Source: Saprolegnia diclina VS20 (lineage: Eukaryota; Oomycota; Saprolegniomycetes; Saprolegniales; Saprolegniaceae). From it: DNA of 64,000 bases. The translations under genes were made by a program, and so were the position numbers. Positions 1 to 11,829 of this stretch are shown piece by piece (the stretch's first letter is position 1; each line of letters starts with the position of its first letter). A model generated the notes under the pieces. That model saw nothing but the letters and a program-made list of their open reading frames with translations, was not told the DNA's origin and did not search any database. Location: positions 542,483 through 606,482 of the forward strand of contig NW_008246073.1 in the NCBI RefSeq assembly GCF_000281045.1. The letters are read 5' to 3'.

Positions 1-375
1 CTGACCGTACGACCGCGCCTGCTTGTAGCTGGCGAGGTGTCCAGGTACAAAGAGCAGTGGCACGCCGCTGACGAGCTTTTGTCCGAGACGAGCGTCATCA
101 GCCACGTGCAGCATCGAGAAGGTGTACTTGGCGTGCGTGTGCTGCATGGCGGTGTCCGTCGCCGGTGGCATTGGCAGCGCCGTGAAGACGGGTGACGAGT
201 ACGTCATGCCACACGTATTCTTGAGGCGCGCCGTCGCATAGAGGTCCACGAAGAAGAGCACGGAGAAGATGACGAAGACGGCGACGGCGACGCCCACTGA
301 AGCCGGAGCGCCCCACGACCGCGCTGGTGCCATCCGAGGACGTTTTTTCAACGACGGGCTGCGTGAGGATTGCAT
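1..375 (-). CDS. GPI inositol-deacylase (PGAP1/Bst1-like), 5' part only
   Basis: The frame is open from an ATG at 375 down to the window edge (125 codons) and is cut off there, so only the N-terminus is seen. A short basic head is followed by a hydrophobic membrane segment (about residues 26-44). After that comes the lumenal start of the alpha/beta hydrolase, with the block GVPLLFVPGHLASYKQ near residues 103-118. In PGAP1/Bst1 proteins this G-x-P-x-L-F-x-P-G-x-x-x-S-Y-K-Q block opens the lipase domain. The family removes the inositol acyl chain from GPI anchors in the ER. The catalytic Ser lies beyond the window. Identification rests on this one strong block plus the N-terminal membrane anchor. 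Confidence 0.72.
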   Translation of the reverse strand, partial: MQSSRSPSLKKRPRMAPARSWGAPASVGVAVAVFVIFSVLFFVDLYATARLKNTCGMTYSSPVFTALPMPPATDTAMQHTHAKYTFSMLHVADDARLGQKLVSGVPLLFVPGHLASYKQARSYGQ

Positions 376-553
376 GGTCGCTATTGATTGGATAAAATCC
401 CCGCCTGCACATTTAGCGACTCGCCCAATAAGATGACGTCTGCCACGACCGACATGAGCTCACACAAGCAGAGGTCTGCGCCGACAAATCCCGAGGTGTA
501 CGTGGCTCAACATTAGCCATACACTGCCTGGCAAACTTGACAGCGGGATCATA

Positions 554-3500
554 TTAGGACGGGTCATCGGCTTCGACGCGCGCGTCGACTACCTCAGGGT
601 CGTCGTCCTCATCATCAGGGAAGAACTGACCCATCCGATGGTACACGGCCCACTTGGCCTGCGCCCGCGGCTGCGTATATGCCCGACAGAGGACTTTCTC
701 CTGGTCTAGGGCCTTCTGGACCATTGCGGACGCAAACGCAGCGCGCTTTGTCGCGCGCGACGCTGCTTCAAGCCCGTTCGCCGTCGCGATCTTCTCACGC
801 ACGAGCGTCTGCAGCGCGGCGGCTTGGACATGCTCTTCGTATGAAAGCCGACGTTCATAGGCATCGCGACGGCGGCGACTTCTGTCCAATGCGGCCGCCA
901 TGTCCACAGAGTACTTGGCCGCCACGTCCGCGCGGTGTGCTTCATCCGTCAAACGCGCAGCAACGCCGCGCTCGATGCGCTGCTCTTCGAGTCGCTCCTC
1001 TTGAGTTGCTTCTTCCTTCCTGACATTCTCCGGGACATCATCGACGAGGACTGGGTGTCCGAGGTACTTGAACTCGAAGAAAGCAGCTTTTACAGGCTTG
1101 GCGAACCGCAGCTGCCATCGCGGACCAACATCGTTTTGCACTGCACCAACAAACGCACTGACCGAGAAGCCGTGGTCCAGAATCGCGGCGCTATGCTCGT
1201 GCCAAACGCGGAGCACAGACGGATAAAAGACGGCGTGGTCTGCGACCCACTCGAGCGCTTCGGCCGGCGAGTATCCGCGTGCAAAGCTCGCGCCGTAAGC
1301 GTCCTGTAGCCGCCACCGACTGCACCATTTCTCTGGCAGTGCCGACAGCGGGTTCTGCGCGACGTGCAGCACCTAACAAAAATTGACAAACTGCTACACT
1401 GCGCAAAGCACCTCGAGCGTCGGTAGCAGCGCACTCAGCTCGATGGGCAATGCGCGAAGTCGATTGTTGTGCACGTCGAGCGTCAGGAGACTCGTGAGCT
1501 GCGCTACCTCGGCAGGGAGGTGCTGCAGCTCGTTGCTACCGAGAAAAAGACACTCGACGACGGGCAGTGTGCAAAGCACCACATCGACATGGACAAGTGC
1601 GTTGTGCGAGAGATCCAGGTACTTGAGCGCTCTCCAGTCGGCGATCGTGTCTGGCAGCGGCGATCGCAGTCGATTGCGGCTCAATACACACGACTCGAGG
1701 GCCATCCACATACCGACGCTTTCTGGGAGCGTTTCGAGGTCGTTCTCACTTATGTCGATGGTCAAAAGTGCGTGGCAGTACCCGACGTGCACGGGCAGCT
1801 CGCGAAGGCTGTTGCGGGCCAAGTTCAGGTGACACAAGCTCCGGAGTGCGCCAAACTCGAGCGGGAGTGACGAAAGCAGGTTGTTGCGGATGCGGAGCGT
1901 GTGCAACTTGGCAAGGCACCCAATAGTTGTCGGTAGTGAGACAATACTGTTGTGACTCAAGTCGAGAACCTCGAGTTGACGCCACTGGCCAAGCTCGTCA
2001 GGCAGCAAGCGCAGTCGGTTGTGGTCGGCATAGAACGCTACGAGTGATGTCCAGCCCCTTACACCGTCTGGCAACGACAAGAGGCTATTGGAGGAGACAC
2101 GGAGCTCTTGGACGGACACGAGCCCAATGACCGACGCCGGGAGATGGTCAAGACCGTTCCATGACAGATTGAGCAGCTCGCATTGCGGGTGCGGCCCGAA
2201 CTCACTACTGACGTACCGCAGGCCGCAGGAGGAGAGATCCAAGTGACGTAGTTTTTGGAGCTGGGCAAAGGACGAGGGAAGGCGCGAGATGGGGTTGCCG
2301 ACGAGGTCGAGCACTTGTAGCGCCGGAAGGTCGCCAAAATGCTGCGGGAGGTGCTCGATCGTATTATCGGCGGCGTACAGTACGTGGAGTGCGGTCAGGT
2401 TGCACAACATCGGGAGGTTCAAGTGTGAGAGTCGGTTGCCCGAGATGTCGAGAATTTCGAGCCGTGCGAGTCTCGATACTGTGTCGGGTAGCGCTGTAAG
2501 TTTGTTGCTACGTACATTGAGAATGCGAAGCTCCGTCATTTCGCCGATCGTTTCCTACGTAAGATATCAGTTGCAACGGTGTTGGAGTGCGCGCACCGGA
2601 AGTGCTGTCAGTTGATTCTGGGACACATCCAGCTTTTGCACAAGACCCAAGTGATAGACAAAATTAGCAGGAAGGGTCGTGAGCGCATTGCACGCAAGGT
2701 TCACGAGCACGAGGAGCGAGAGGTCCGTGAGGTTGGCCTTTCCGTGATACACGTCAGCTGGCACCTCAGTGAGTTGGCGGTGCGACCACTCGATCGCGTC
2801 GTCGCCACGTTCTGCCCTGCGTTGACCTGCTTCGTCTCGGCGCCGCACAAGGGCATGGGTTTTGACCGCCAAAAGCGCTTGCTTTCGGCGCTCTGTCTCG
2901 TCTGCAACCACGCGCAGCAGTCGCCGTTCTTCCTGCGCCATTTTGGCCTTGGCGCTTCGGTCCCTTCGCCGCTGCAGCATCTCTTCGCGCTCGCGCACGG
3001 CCTCATCGGTCTTCATTTGCAACTCTTCCTGGCGCTTGAGATGTAGCGCGGCACGGGACTGATCTTGCTTGGTCATTTGTCGCTTGCGCTCGACGTCGAG
3101 GACGATACTTCGGGCTTCTTTGGCCATCTCGACTTCCTCCTTGGCCTGGGCATTCATAGCTGCGACGAGGCATTCCTGCAGCACCATTTTTCGCTTCTTG
3201 CGTTGCCAGCGCGGTAAGTTTGGTGGCAGTGGAATTTGCCGCTTTGCCAGCTCCACCTCGACCGAAATGAGCTCCGTCCACGTCGCCTACGTCACCGCTG
3301 CAGGCCATCGCTAAGGTTGGGGGCAGGGTACTTGAAAATCTGGAAACGCTACGAGCCGCGCTTGCATAGGAAAGTGCGCGTAGAGTTTGGCTTTCGGCGG
3401 TGCGACACCGAGGGACTTGAGCGCTTGTTCGTACTCGAGAAAGTTGAGTAGCCCGTCGCGGTCCTCTAAATCGCGTTGGATTCTGGCCCATATATCGCTA

Positions 3501-4570
3501 GAACCGTCAAAGAGTGCAAATGCGTCTGCCGGCGTCAAGTGCGGCGTCGCTTTGCGTTCACGAAGGTAGTTGGTCATGTACAGCGCAGCGACAAATTCCC
3601 TAATTTGAGTAGCACTCGAGTAGGACCAAAATTCTCGTACTGCTCGTCAATAAAGCCGCTATAGGAGCGGTGATGTCGTGAACGAAAAGCAACTCGTTTC
3701 TACCTCTTTCCTTCGTCGCACAGCGCAAAGAAGCGGCGGGCCTGTGGCTCGAGCAGCTGAATCTTGCAAAACAAAAGCATCGCCTTGAACTCTACTCGCG
3801 TCTTTCGCTGTTGTCACGCTGCAAGCCGTACCACCAAAGTCGATAGCACCGGACCGGTCGCGGTCAAACATGTGGAAAAGCTCTCGGGCGTTTGACGCCA
3901 GTGTATCGATTGTCCAGTCGTCATTGGCAAAGTTGGCGCTCGTCGGTGTCGATACGATGATGCTGGCGATGGCGTTGGCTTTGGCCTGAAGCTGCGCTGC
4001 GCTCTCGGCAGTTATGTGTGCGTACGGCACGAGGTTAGCGAAAAGGTGGATGTCTGGCGCGACGCTCGGGGGCTTGGCTGTCGCAGGCTTGCAAATGACG
4101 ATTGCCTTGTACCGACGCGGGTCAAACACGCGCATCGGCTGCTCAAACGTGCGCGAAACGTGGGCGCCCTTAAGTTGCCCGTCGGGACCGTCGTCCAAGA
4201 GCAAGCGCTCGCTGGAGCCTTCGAAGCTCGTGATGAACGCTTTTGTAAACTTGGTCACATGCGTCGTGCAAAGGAGAACGTAGAGGTTCTGGCGACGCCG
4301 ATTGTGCACAACGACGTCTATGAACCGCAACGAGTACTCGCCATTCGCCGCTTGGATCACCTGCAAAGAATTATTGTGCCCGCCAGTGGGCTAACGCTTC
4401 AATACCTGGAGCTGGCCGTGCCCCGGCGACTCTGCCTCGTCGTTTGCTGGCGTAGTCTTCTTGGGCGAGCTCTGCTGCTTTATGCGCCGCTTAGTCTTGG
4501 CGACAACGACAATGCGCGGAGCAGCCTCTAGCGCCGCCTCGAACACTATCTTCCTCCCATCGTCGCCCAT
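554..4570 (-). CDS. EF-hand plus leucine-rich-repeat protein with coiled-coil linker
   Basis: Eight exons, in coding order: 4406..4570, 3835..4360, 3704..3791, 3641..3658, 3332..3599, 2597..3286, 1412..2554, 554..1372. They total 3717 nt, or 1238 residues. Introns are 39-45 nt. The junctions restore EF-hand loops (DRDRSGAIDF near residue 225, then GKSGFIDEQ near 258) and uninterrupted LRRs (for example LTALP/ETIGEM across 2555..2596). Layout: a unique N-terminal domain, EF-hand-like segments (about 215-330), a long charged coiled coil (about 360-510), roughly 19 LRRs of the LxxLxLxxNxLxxLP type (about 525-985), and a charged helical tail. There is no membrane segment or kinase, so it is probably a cytosolic calcium-responsive scaffold (inference). 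I do not recognise a named orthologue. One exon is only 18 nt. Confidence 0.82.
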
Positions 4571-5071
4571 GGATGCCTGCGTCGGTTACAACACGGCGTT
4601 ACAGCGCAGATGTGGATCTTGATGCCCCTCCGCGCACGTCGCGCGTGGCGATTCCGTGCGACACCCATGCAAAATGCATCCATTGATCCAGCAATGTGCG
4701 TCATGAGTCCAGCGCTGGGATTCACGGTCGCTCGCCAACTAACTGACGCCGAGCTCTGGCGCGGTGCCTGCGGTGCTACAGTAGAGCAACGAGCGACGCG
4801 TAGTCTGGTCGGACATCTCTGGCGAGATGGGCCAAGTTGGCATTCATGCTGCCTATCATTGCGTCCGGCACGCTGCCCGCTCTTCCTTGCCCGCGCCATG
4901 CTTGTGCTTCACGCTGATTGGCGCATGACGATTCGGCCAATCAGAGACGCGAGATACAAAAATACAAGTGCAACCTTGGGCCGTTGCACACGTTTGGAAG
5001 ATCCGCCCGTCGCCATCTTCGAACGCCGACCTGGCGTAGCCGCACTATTCTGCGATTGTTCCCGACGATCG
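4571..5071. promoter_or_regulatory. Divergent intergenic region with inverted CCAAT pair
   Basis: This 501-bp stretch separates two divergently transcribed genes, so it should hold both promoters. An ATTGG at 4917..4921 and a CCAAT at 4937..4941 face each other in inverted orientation 15 bp apart. CCAAT boxes are bound by NF-Y in eukaryotes; the role here is inferred. I see no further gene. An in-frame upstream extension of the FYVE gene runs through it but has no coding character. Confidence 0.4.
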
Positions 5072-7574
5072 ATGCAGACGCTCATGTCGCTTCGGTCCAT
5101 GACCTCGTCCAACGAGAGCGACGAAGACCCGGCGTTGGCAGCTGCATGCGACGGTGACGAGATCCTCCTCGACCCCAACCGGTTTGTCCAGCGCAGCCAG
5201 TGGGTGCCGCACAGGTAGTGTGTACGAGCAGATTTGACCTCATCGAAGAGAACGTAGTGCGCGTAAGCAGTGCCTCGTATGCGCGCGCGACTTTACGCTC
5301 TGGCGCAAGAAGCACACGTGCCGCATGTGCGGCGACGTCGTTTGCAGCCGCTGCTCGATGCACAAGCGAGTCGATCTCCCGCTGATCGAAAACAAGTTTC
5401 GCGTTTGCACGTGCTGCTTCTTTGCCTACCGCCAAGGCCTCAAGCCTACGGCGCCATCGACCCTGCGCTGGCGCAATGACGACATCCGCGCCGAACTGCT
5501 CGCGATGGACACGACAACAGTGACGAAGCTCACTCCGGACGCTACCGTCTTGTACGAGCCAGCACCGGTTCTCCTCTATGATCCCGCGCTGGACGATGAG
5601 TGTACGATGTCGCGACCGGGAAGCAACGAATGCGATGACAGCTCGGACGCCTCCATGACACTCGACGATATTTTGGACGAGGAAGACGCGGCCATGAACG
5701 CCCGGGAGCTCGAGCTTGAAGCTCAGGTACAAGCAAGTCGTCTCCGCGTCCAAGAGCTCGAGTCCAAGATTGCGTTGCAAGCGTCCAAGCAAGACTTGAC
5801 GTTGCAGCAACAGCACGAGCTCCAAGAAGCCCGCAAGCTCATCGTTGAGCTCACGCGACAGCTCAAGGCGCAAGAAGATCAAGTCCAGCTACGCATGACG
5901 TTTCGTGAAAGCTTGTGTGTGGAACCAAGCACGCAACGGTCGCGGCGAATGAGCGGCCCGACGCCGCAGCAGCGGCTTAAAGAAGATCTCCAGCTCTCGA
6001 CAGACACGGTGAAATTGCGTCGACGGCTGCAGAAGATGGAGCGGCAGCTCAAGCAAGCCGGCATCAATGTGGCCGAAGACATCCCGTACGACGAAGCCAA
6101 GGAAAAAGTCGCCGAGATCTCAGCGCGCCTGCAGGAGATCGGGTCGTCCGAGATCGTTTGCGACGACAAGCAACTGCAAGCAGCGCTTCGTAAAGAGTAC
6201 TTTCGACTTGAGCAGGACATGGAGCGCTACAACACGGCGCTTATGATGACGGACGAGTACATGGAAGCTGAGCGCCAGAAGGAGCTACAGTGGGAGCTGC
6301 AGCACTGCGCCACAAACGAAGCCGCGCTGCGGCAGCTCCGGTGCTGCATGCCGGTCAACCTCTCGGTGCTCACGGAGAAGGATTTGTCGGCGTGCATCGG
6401 CCCTGATTTGGCCAAGAAGCTCAAGCGCACCAACGTTCTACAGCTACTGCGCGTGGACCCCAAGACGATCACGCGTATGCACCCTAGTGTCATCGAAGCC
6501 TACCGTCTCACGGGCCTCAGCGTTCTCGAGCGTCGAGCGCTACACGTTGTGCTCGCCACGCCTGCCGCCGAGTGGAAGAAGCAAGCGACGTCCGATGAAC
6601 TCTCGGCGCGGAAGCTCGCCTGGTTCAAGAAGCTTCACGACGCGCTCGTTGATGGCATCGGCCAGCTCGAGCTGCACAAGACTTCCACTCACGACTGCGG
6701 TCGGCGCCAGCAGTGCCCAGCGGTCGTCGAATTAAAAGCGGAGGCTTTGTATACACGGCCCACGTCGAGTGTACCGTACCCCGCCGACGCCGTGTACTTT
6801 GTCCAAGACGTTGTGAAGAGTGATCCGGACGGGGCAGGCGAGAAGGCGCTTGCTGAAGTGCGCAATCAAATTCTGCTTGACCGCCGACAAAAGGAGCTCA
6901 AGGCCCACTATGGCAACTTGCGCCTCGTGACGCAGGCGCTTGGTGCGATGGACGATCTAGACGCGGCGCTGAGTCGCTTCGCCACTGCCGAGGCGGCACT
7001 CGTGCAGCGCCAATGCCTTGACCAATGGTCTTCGCTGCTTCTAGACGCCCGGGACGTCGTGCTCAGCATGGCCAAGCGCAGCGGCATGCACCTCAGCGGG
7101 AAGCGCGATCCTTCAAAGGACGATAGCGACCCGCGCGCGACCGTCGAAGTTCACGTTGCCATGGACGTTTTGCACTACGTGGAGGCGATGCTTGAAGAGA
7201 TCGAATTGGCGCTGCTCGTGGAGCCGACATCGGGAGCACGAACGCGAATCGTCGCGCAGCTCAAGGCCGTGCGTGACGTCAGCAGCGACCTCGGCGTCCG
7301 CAACCGGGCAATTGCTCCGACATACAGCGAGAAGACCACCCGCTTGAGCTGGAAGCAGCTGCAGGCGCCAGATTCGGTTGCCGTAACGACGCAAGCACCG
7401 ACAGCGCCAACTACTACAACTGCTCCAAGTACAACTCGTCCTGCAGTGAGCTTTCTCGATGAAATCAAGGCCAAGAAGGCATCTGCCGCCAAGGCGCCGG
7501 TTGACATGCTCGCTGCCATCAAGGCCCGGCGACACAGCAAGCCAACATTGCTCGACGTGCCCAACTCGGCTTAG
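5072..7574 (+). CDS. FYVE zinc-finger protein with long coiled coil
   Basis: Exons 5072..5214 and 5258..7574 (43-nt intron) give 819 residues. The splice restores the FYVE start: QWVPH, then CLVCARDF, then KKHTCRMCGDVVCSRC, with the last CxxC pair at VCTCC (domain about residues 43-105). FYVE fingers bind PI3P on endosomes. The usual R(R/K)HHCRxCG signature is altered here to KKHTCRMCG (second His to Thr), so lipid binding may be weaker. Residues about 180-350 are a heptad-rich coiled coil. The C-terminus holds two short, similar motifs, FLDEIKAKK and MLAAIKARR, that faintly resemble actin-binding WH2 motifs. An upstream in-frame ATG exists, but the start at 5072 is where coding character begins. 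FYVE proteins are strongly expanded in oomycetes; the exact role is unknown. Confidence 0.85.
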
Positions 7575-7669
7575 GCTACTCCACATTCAGATCCGGCCAG
7601 ATGCATGGCGTCTACAGCAGATCAGAATGTTAGATAAATGTGTTCGTGTTCTTAGTACAAGCGTCATTG

Positions 7670-9393
7670 CTAAACCATCCAGTCTCGGTCGTGGCATTGA
7701 AATGTGAGGTGTGTGGGTGTGCGGGCGAGGAGCTGCTGCATAGCAACAAAGACGCCGATCTCGTCGACGGGCACACCGTTGATGGCTACAAGGCGGTCGC
7801 CGGCGCGGACGTTGCGTAGCTTTGTGGCCTTGCTCACGACAAGCACAGTAGCCATCTGGACGTAGTAGTGCTTGAATTGCAAGCCCCAGACGTCGTCACC
7901 GTCCCACTCAATCGTGACCTCCGAGGGGCCTTCCTGGCGGAGCAAGAGCTTGTTGTTTTCGATGCAGGCTGCCAGATCGCACCGCGAAGGCTGCGCCACC
8001 GCAGGCTTCGCGCAGCCGTCCGCAATAATGTGCTCAAGGCGCTGAAACAGCAGCGAAACAGGCTTCTGAGCTGCCTGGAGAAAGTCGATACACGCCGGCA
8101 GCGTGAAGCGCTTCATTGGCACCTCGGCGATCGAGACAAGTACGTCGCCGACAGAAATGCAGTTGACCGCAGCTGCAATGCCCTCACCCGTGCAAAAGAG
8201 CACGGCGAGTTGGTTCGCGCTATTCTTGTGCAAGGCGATCCCAAGCGGCTCCCCGTACCACTGGACGAGCGTAAACACGTGCGCGCCGTCGCGGTGGTCC
8301 ATCGAAAGCGGAATGAACTCGCTCTTGCACACACCAGCGTCGTCGTCAGCGTCGTACGACCGTGACGACATGAGCATCGGCACAACGCTCTCACCCGTCT
8401 TGACTTGTGTCGCTCGGCGCGTCGACAAGGGCATCAAACTCGAACGGTTACTCGAAATCATGGCGTACTGCTGTGGGTCGTAATCGAAGAGACTGTCGCG
8501 GCTACCGTCGTCATCATCGTCGTAGTCATCGCGTAGACCATCGCTCCAGTACGGTTCCGGCACGACGTCGATGCCGTTGAACTTTGTGCGAGTCATGGGT
8601 GGCGCCGTATCGATAAAGTCGGCCGCCGTCGACGGAGGTACCTCTGGACCACTGCGAAACTTGCTCGGGAGGGTCGTTGCATTGCTCGGGACACTCACAC
8701 TGGTAGCGACTGGCGGTGTTGGTGGCGGTGGCGTCGCATCGTACTCGACCGACGCGACGGGCATCGGGACGTCCGAGAGGCGCAGTGACGCCGCGTTGGA
8801 GGTGAAGCTGTCGTCGTTGTTGGAGTGGACTTCGCGGATCTGGCGCCGAAACGAGAGGATCGCTGGCTTCACAATGTTCTTGAGCAGCGCCATCGTTGCC
8901 TCAAAGCCAATGTCGATCGTTGAGTGCTCGTTGATGCCGATGAGCTCGTCGCCATGCTGGATCTGGCGTAGGTCCGGGTTGCATTTTGCATCGGCCGCCT
9001 CTGTCTTGCCCTTGACGATGCTTTTGTTGCGGCGATTCTTGATAAGCAAGCCAAGGCTCTTGTCGTTCCACTTGGCCATGTACGTAATGTACGCCATGTT
9101 GGACCGCGCCGAGTCGGCTACGCATGGTCGTGAGCGCATATTTGTCGCACTAGAGTCTACTGACTGGATGTTGTTGATGCGATCGAAATTGACGTGCGCA
9201 GCAGAAGAGCATTCTCTAGCGCGGGGTGGCGCTTCGCAGACTCGTTCGGCTCAACCTAGTACGGGCTGTCGTCCCGTCTCGCTCCAAGCATGCGTCGTAC
9301 CTGGGCTTTGGGGTCGATCACTGGAGCTGGCGGAAGGTCGCCCAATGGCGCTCGGCGCTTGCCATAGTCAAAAAGGTTGGACAGCCGCGTCAT
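7670..9393 (-). CDS. Triple PDZ-domain protein (PDZ cluster gene 1)
   Basis: Exons 9301..9393, 9165..9255 and 7670..9117 (introns 45 and 47 nt) give 543 residues. The first two exons supply an N-terminal leader of about 60 residues; the splice at 9118..9164 enters the PDZ frame in phase. Three PDZ-like domains are visible: about residues 75-155 (AKWNDKSLGLLIK, GDELIGINE), about 340-425 (GEPLGIALHKN, VGDVLVSIAEV) and about 460-540 (WGLQFKH, AGDRLVAINGV). PDZ domains bind C-terminal peptides and build membrane-proximal scaffolds. The linkers are low-complexity Ser/Thr/Asp/Pro. The gene ends 95 bp from the convergent FYVE gene and is followed upstream by two further PDZ genes on the same strand. 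Function unknown. Confidence 0.83.
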
Positions 9394-9538
9394 GGACTGC
9401 GATCGTGGTCGGGACTTGAATAAAAGGCAAATGCTGCCAGAAGGATATAAACTCACTGAACGGACCTTTACGCGCCACATGTCGCATGTCCAAGAGGCTT
9501 TCTTAGCAGACACGGATGTGTTATTGACGCCAATATTG

Positions 9539-11032
9539 CTACAAAGATACACTGGCCTCGGAAGCACCCGAGGCGCGTAGGAACTCGAGGCGGATCGGTT
9601 TGGGCAGAGTTTGGAGAAAGTGGATCGACTGCTGGTACCCGATGCGCGCCGTCTCAAAGCCATTGATGACCACGAGCTCGTCACCAACTGCAAATTTCGA
9701 TGCCAAGTCCGCGGGCGGAATCCCCACTTGCGTCACAAGCAGGCGAGAGTTCACGAACTTCAACGTCAGGCCGAGGGTGCCTTGGCGCCAGCGTACTTTG
9801 TAGTATCCTGTTGCCGCTGGCACAGGAGCTTTTGGCGTCTTGGTGTCCGGCTTTTTAGCAGCAGGTGCTGAGGTATGACCTCCACCCGTGAAGCCCGAGA
9901 TGACGAAGTCGATGAAGTTACCGAACCCAAGAGGTTGGACGGGCGCGACGACCGTTGGCGCAGGCGGAAGTGGCGTGAGGGCTGACGTTGCGGCAGGAGG
10001 TACAACGACGCTCGCCGCAGGCGTGGATGCAACGATCATGTGCGGTACAAGGATGGGCTGGCGCTCTGGAGTGTACCCGGCGACGTTGTACTGCACCGGC
10101 AGATACAGCGGATGGGTTGATGGGGCTCCTACCATTGCGGAAGTTGATTCAGTCGGTGGCTGAGTAACGACGGCAGTGGTTGAGGGGGATCGCGGCGCCG
10201 GTGGATTGGGTGTCGACGGTAGCGGTTCAATTGCGGTCGAGCTTCTCGGAGACTTGGCGCCCGGCGGGATTTTGAAGAGGTTTTGCCAGCGCGCGGGGGG
10301 TGCTTTTGGCCGTGGGCTACCCGTCAGTGACGGTGTTGCCATCGTCGCCGCGTCTGTGCTTTTGGTCATTACGAAGCTGTCAAGCTGGTCTTCGAGGCTG
10401 GTCATCGTCGCCGCCTCAAGTGTGGCATCACTCGAGATAAACAAGGCTTCGAGGTCCGCTGCTTTTGAGCAGTGGGGGCAGCGACAGTAGGCCAGCGACG
10501 AATGGCTCGATGCGGCAGACGCTGTCGACGCGATGGGTGAGGCGTCGTTGTGGTCGTGAGTGTCTGCCAAGAGCGATACGAGCGTCTGGTACACTTCATC
10601 GGACGTCAGCAACGAGGACTCGGAGTCGACGACGGTCTGTGTTGGGCTGCGGGCGAATATGAGCGACGCTGGTCTCGGGACGGAGTGCAGCAGCTGCATG
10701 ACGCTTGCGTAGTCACACCAGAGCACCAATTGACCATTGACAGCCAAGAGAACGTCGCCCGCATTGACTTCATCGCACGCCGACGCCTTCACAACTGTCC
10801 GTCCATTTTCGTTGATGAGCGTAAGTCCAAGTGGCCCCGCTCCCCAAGAAACCTCGACTTGCGTCAACTGCGCAAGCTCGTGTTGCAACAAGAGTCGCTC
10901 CGAGCTCAGCGAGATGTCTTGAATTGACTGTCGTCGAAAGAGGCTCTTGCGCTGCAGCTTCTGCAACGTCGCGGGGCTAGGCGGCGCGTCGGCAACTCGC
11001 GGCTCCATGGCAGTGCGCTGACTGGTTTTCAT
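9539..11032 (-). CDS. Two-PDZ-domain protein (PDZ cluster gene 2)
   Basis: A single open frame of 497 residues with no intron needed. The N-terminal PDZ domain is at about residues 57-128 (GAGPLGLTLINENG, AGDVLLAVNGQ). The C-terminal PDZ domain is at about 412-486 (RQGTLGLTLKFVN, VGDELVVINGF). Between them lies a Pro/Ala/Ser/Thr-rich linker of about 280 residues with no recognisable domain. The PLGLTL / GDxLxxxNG spacing matches the neighbouring PDZ genes, pointing to tandem duplication and divergence. Only 145 bp separate it from the start of cluster gene 1. Likely a cytoplasmic scaffold (inference). Confidence 0.82.
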   Translation of the reverse strand: MKTSQRTAMEPRVADAPPSPATLQKLQRKSLFRRQSIQDISLSSERLLLQHELAQLTQVEVSWGAGPLGLTLINENGRTVVKASACDEVNAGDVLLAVNGQLVLWCDYASVMQLLHSVPRPASLIFARSPTQTVVDSESSLLTSDEVYQTLVSLLADTHDHNDASPIASTASAASSHSSLAYCRCPHCSKAADLEALFISSDATLEAATMTSLEDQLDSFVMTKSTDAATMATPSLTGSPRPKAPPARWQNLFKIPPGAKSPRSSTAIEPLPSTPNPPAPRSPSTTAVVTQPPTESTSAMVGAPSTHPLYLPVQYNVAGYTPERQPILVPHMIVASTPAASVVVPPAATSALTPLPPAPTVVAPVQPLGFGNFIDFVISGFTGGGHTSAPAAKKPDTKTPKAPVPAATGYYKVRWRQGTLGLTLKFVNSRLLVTQVGIPPADLASKFAVGDELVVINGFETARIGYQQSIHFLQTLPKPIRLEFLRASGASEASVSL

Positions 11033-11829
11033 CTCGGTCGCGTGTAGAGGTTTGGGCGCACCACATGGTGATCACATTGTGCAGGCCGATTGCGCGCGAT
11101 GCTTGCAGAACGCTCGCTGCGGCGCTGAAGAATATGTATGAAGATATAGCGAGTGTGGAGGGTACCATGGTAGCTGCGCGCTAGTTTCGCTTTTACCGTG
11201 AGCAAACTGGACGTGCTCGCAGCTACAGCTGGCGGCGATACTAGTATTTCGGTGCTCGATCCATGAAAGCGCCACGAGTGCATCGTTGGTCGCCCACCTC
11301 AGAGTGGGCGCCAGTGTATAATCGACAGCCCAGGACGACGGAGATGGCAACGACAAGTGCACGGACGCGTACGCACACAGTGCTAGAGGGGCACCACTCA
11401 TGGCGACAAGAGCACGGTCTGGAGGGCTCGTGCTCGTGTACCTCGTGTACCTAATTCGAGAGCGAGAGCGCCAACGCTGCTATGAAACATCTCGGTGGCG
11501 CTGTGTCCCACGACTTTGTCATGGCCGCTCCCGTTGGCTCCAGCCAGCACTTCGACGTAGCAAGGGTATATAAGAGATGCCTTGGACGTAGTAGCTTTCA
11601 TGGGTTCTTACCGTCGTCTTGGTGCTGCTTGTGAAGAAAACAGAGTCGAGACCGTGTCGACAAGGTCGCGATGCACTGCGGATGCCCCAAGAGTCGCGTC
11701 TGCTTCGGTAGCACGCTTGTCAAGGTCAAGAGTAGAAAGTCGACACAAAGAGGCGCTTGGATTACGATGAGTTCATAATAAATACAGTACGTAGTACGAA
11801 CTCGGCGTCTTGAAAAGAGCAGGCACCGC
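11033..11829. other. Intergenic region between PDZ genes 2 and 3
   Basis: About 800 bp with no gene I can support; the short frames here lack family features or consistent splicing. It must contain the promoter of PDZ gene 2 (towards 11033) and the 3' end of PDZ gene 3. A TATATAAG at 11567..11574 on the plus strand is the only TATA-like site noticed. It points towards the 3' end of PDZ gene 3 rather than to a known start. Confidence 0.4.

Noticed and set aside
4610-5071. Upstream in-frame start for the FYVE protein
   Set aside because: The extra 154 residues have no coding character and would fill the whole divergent promoter; the ATG at 5072 is better.
11582-11770. Short frame just after a TATATAAG on the plus strand
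   Set aside because: 62 codons of low-information sequence with no partner exon; the TATA-like site alone is not evidence for a gene.
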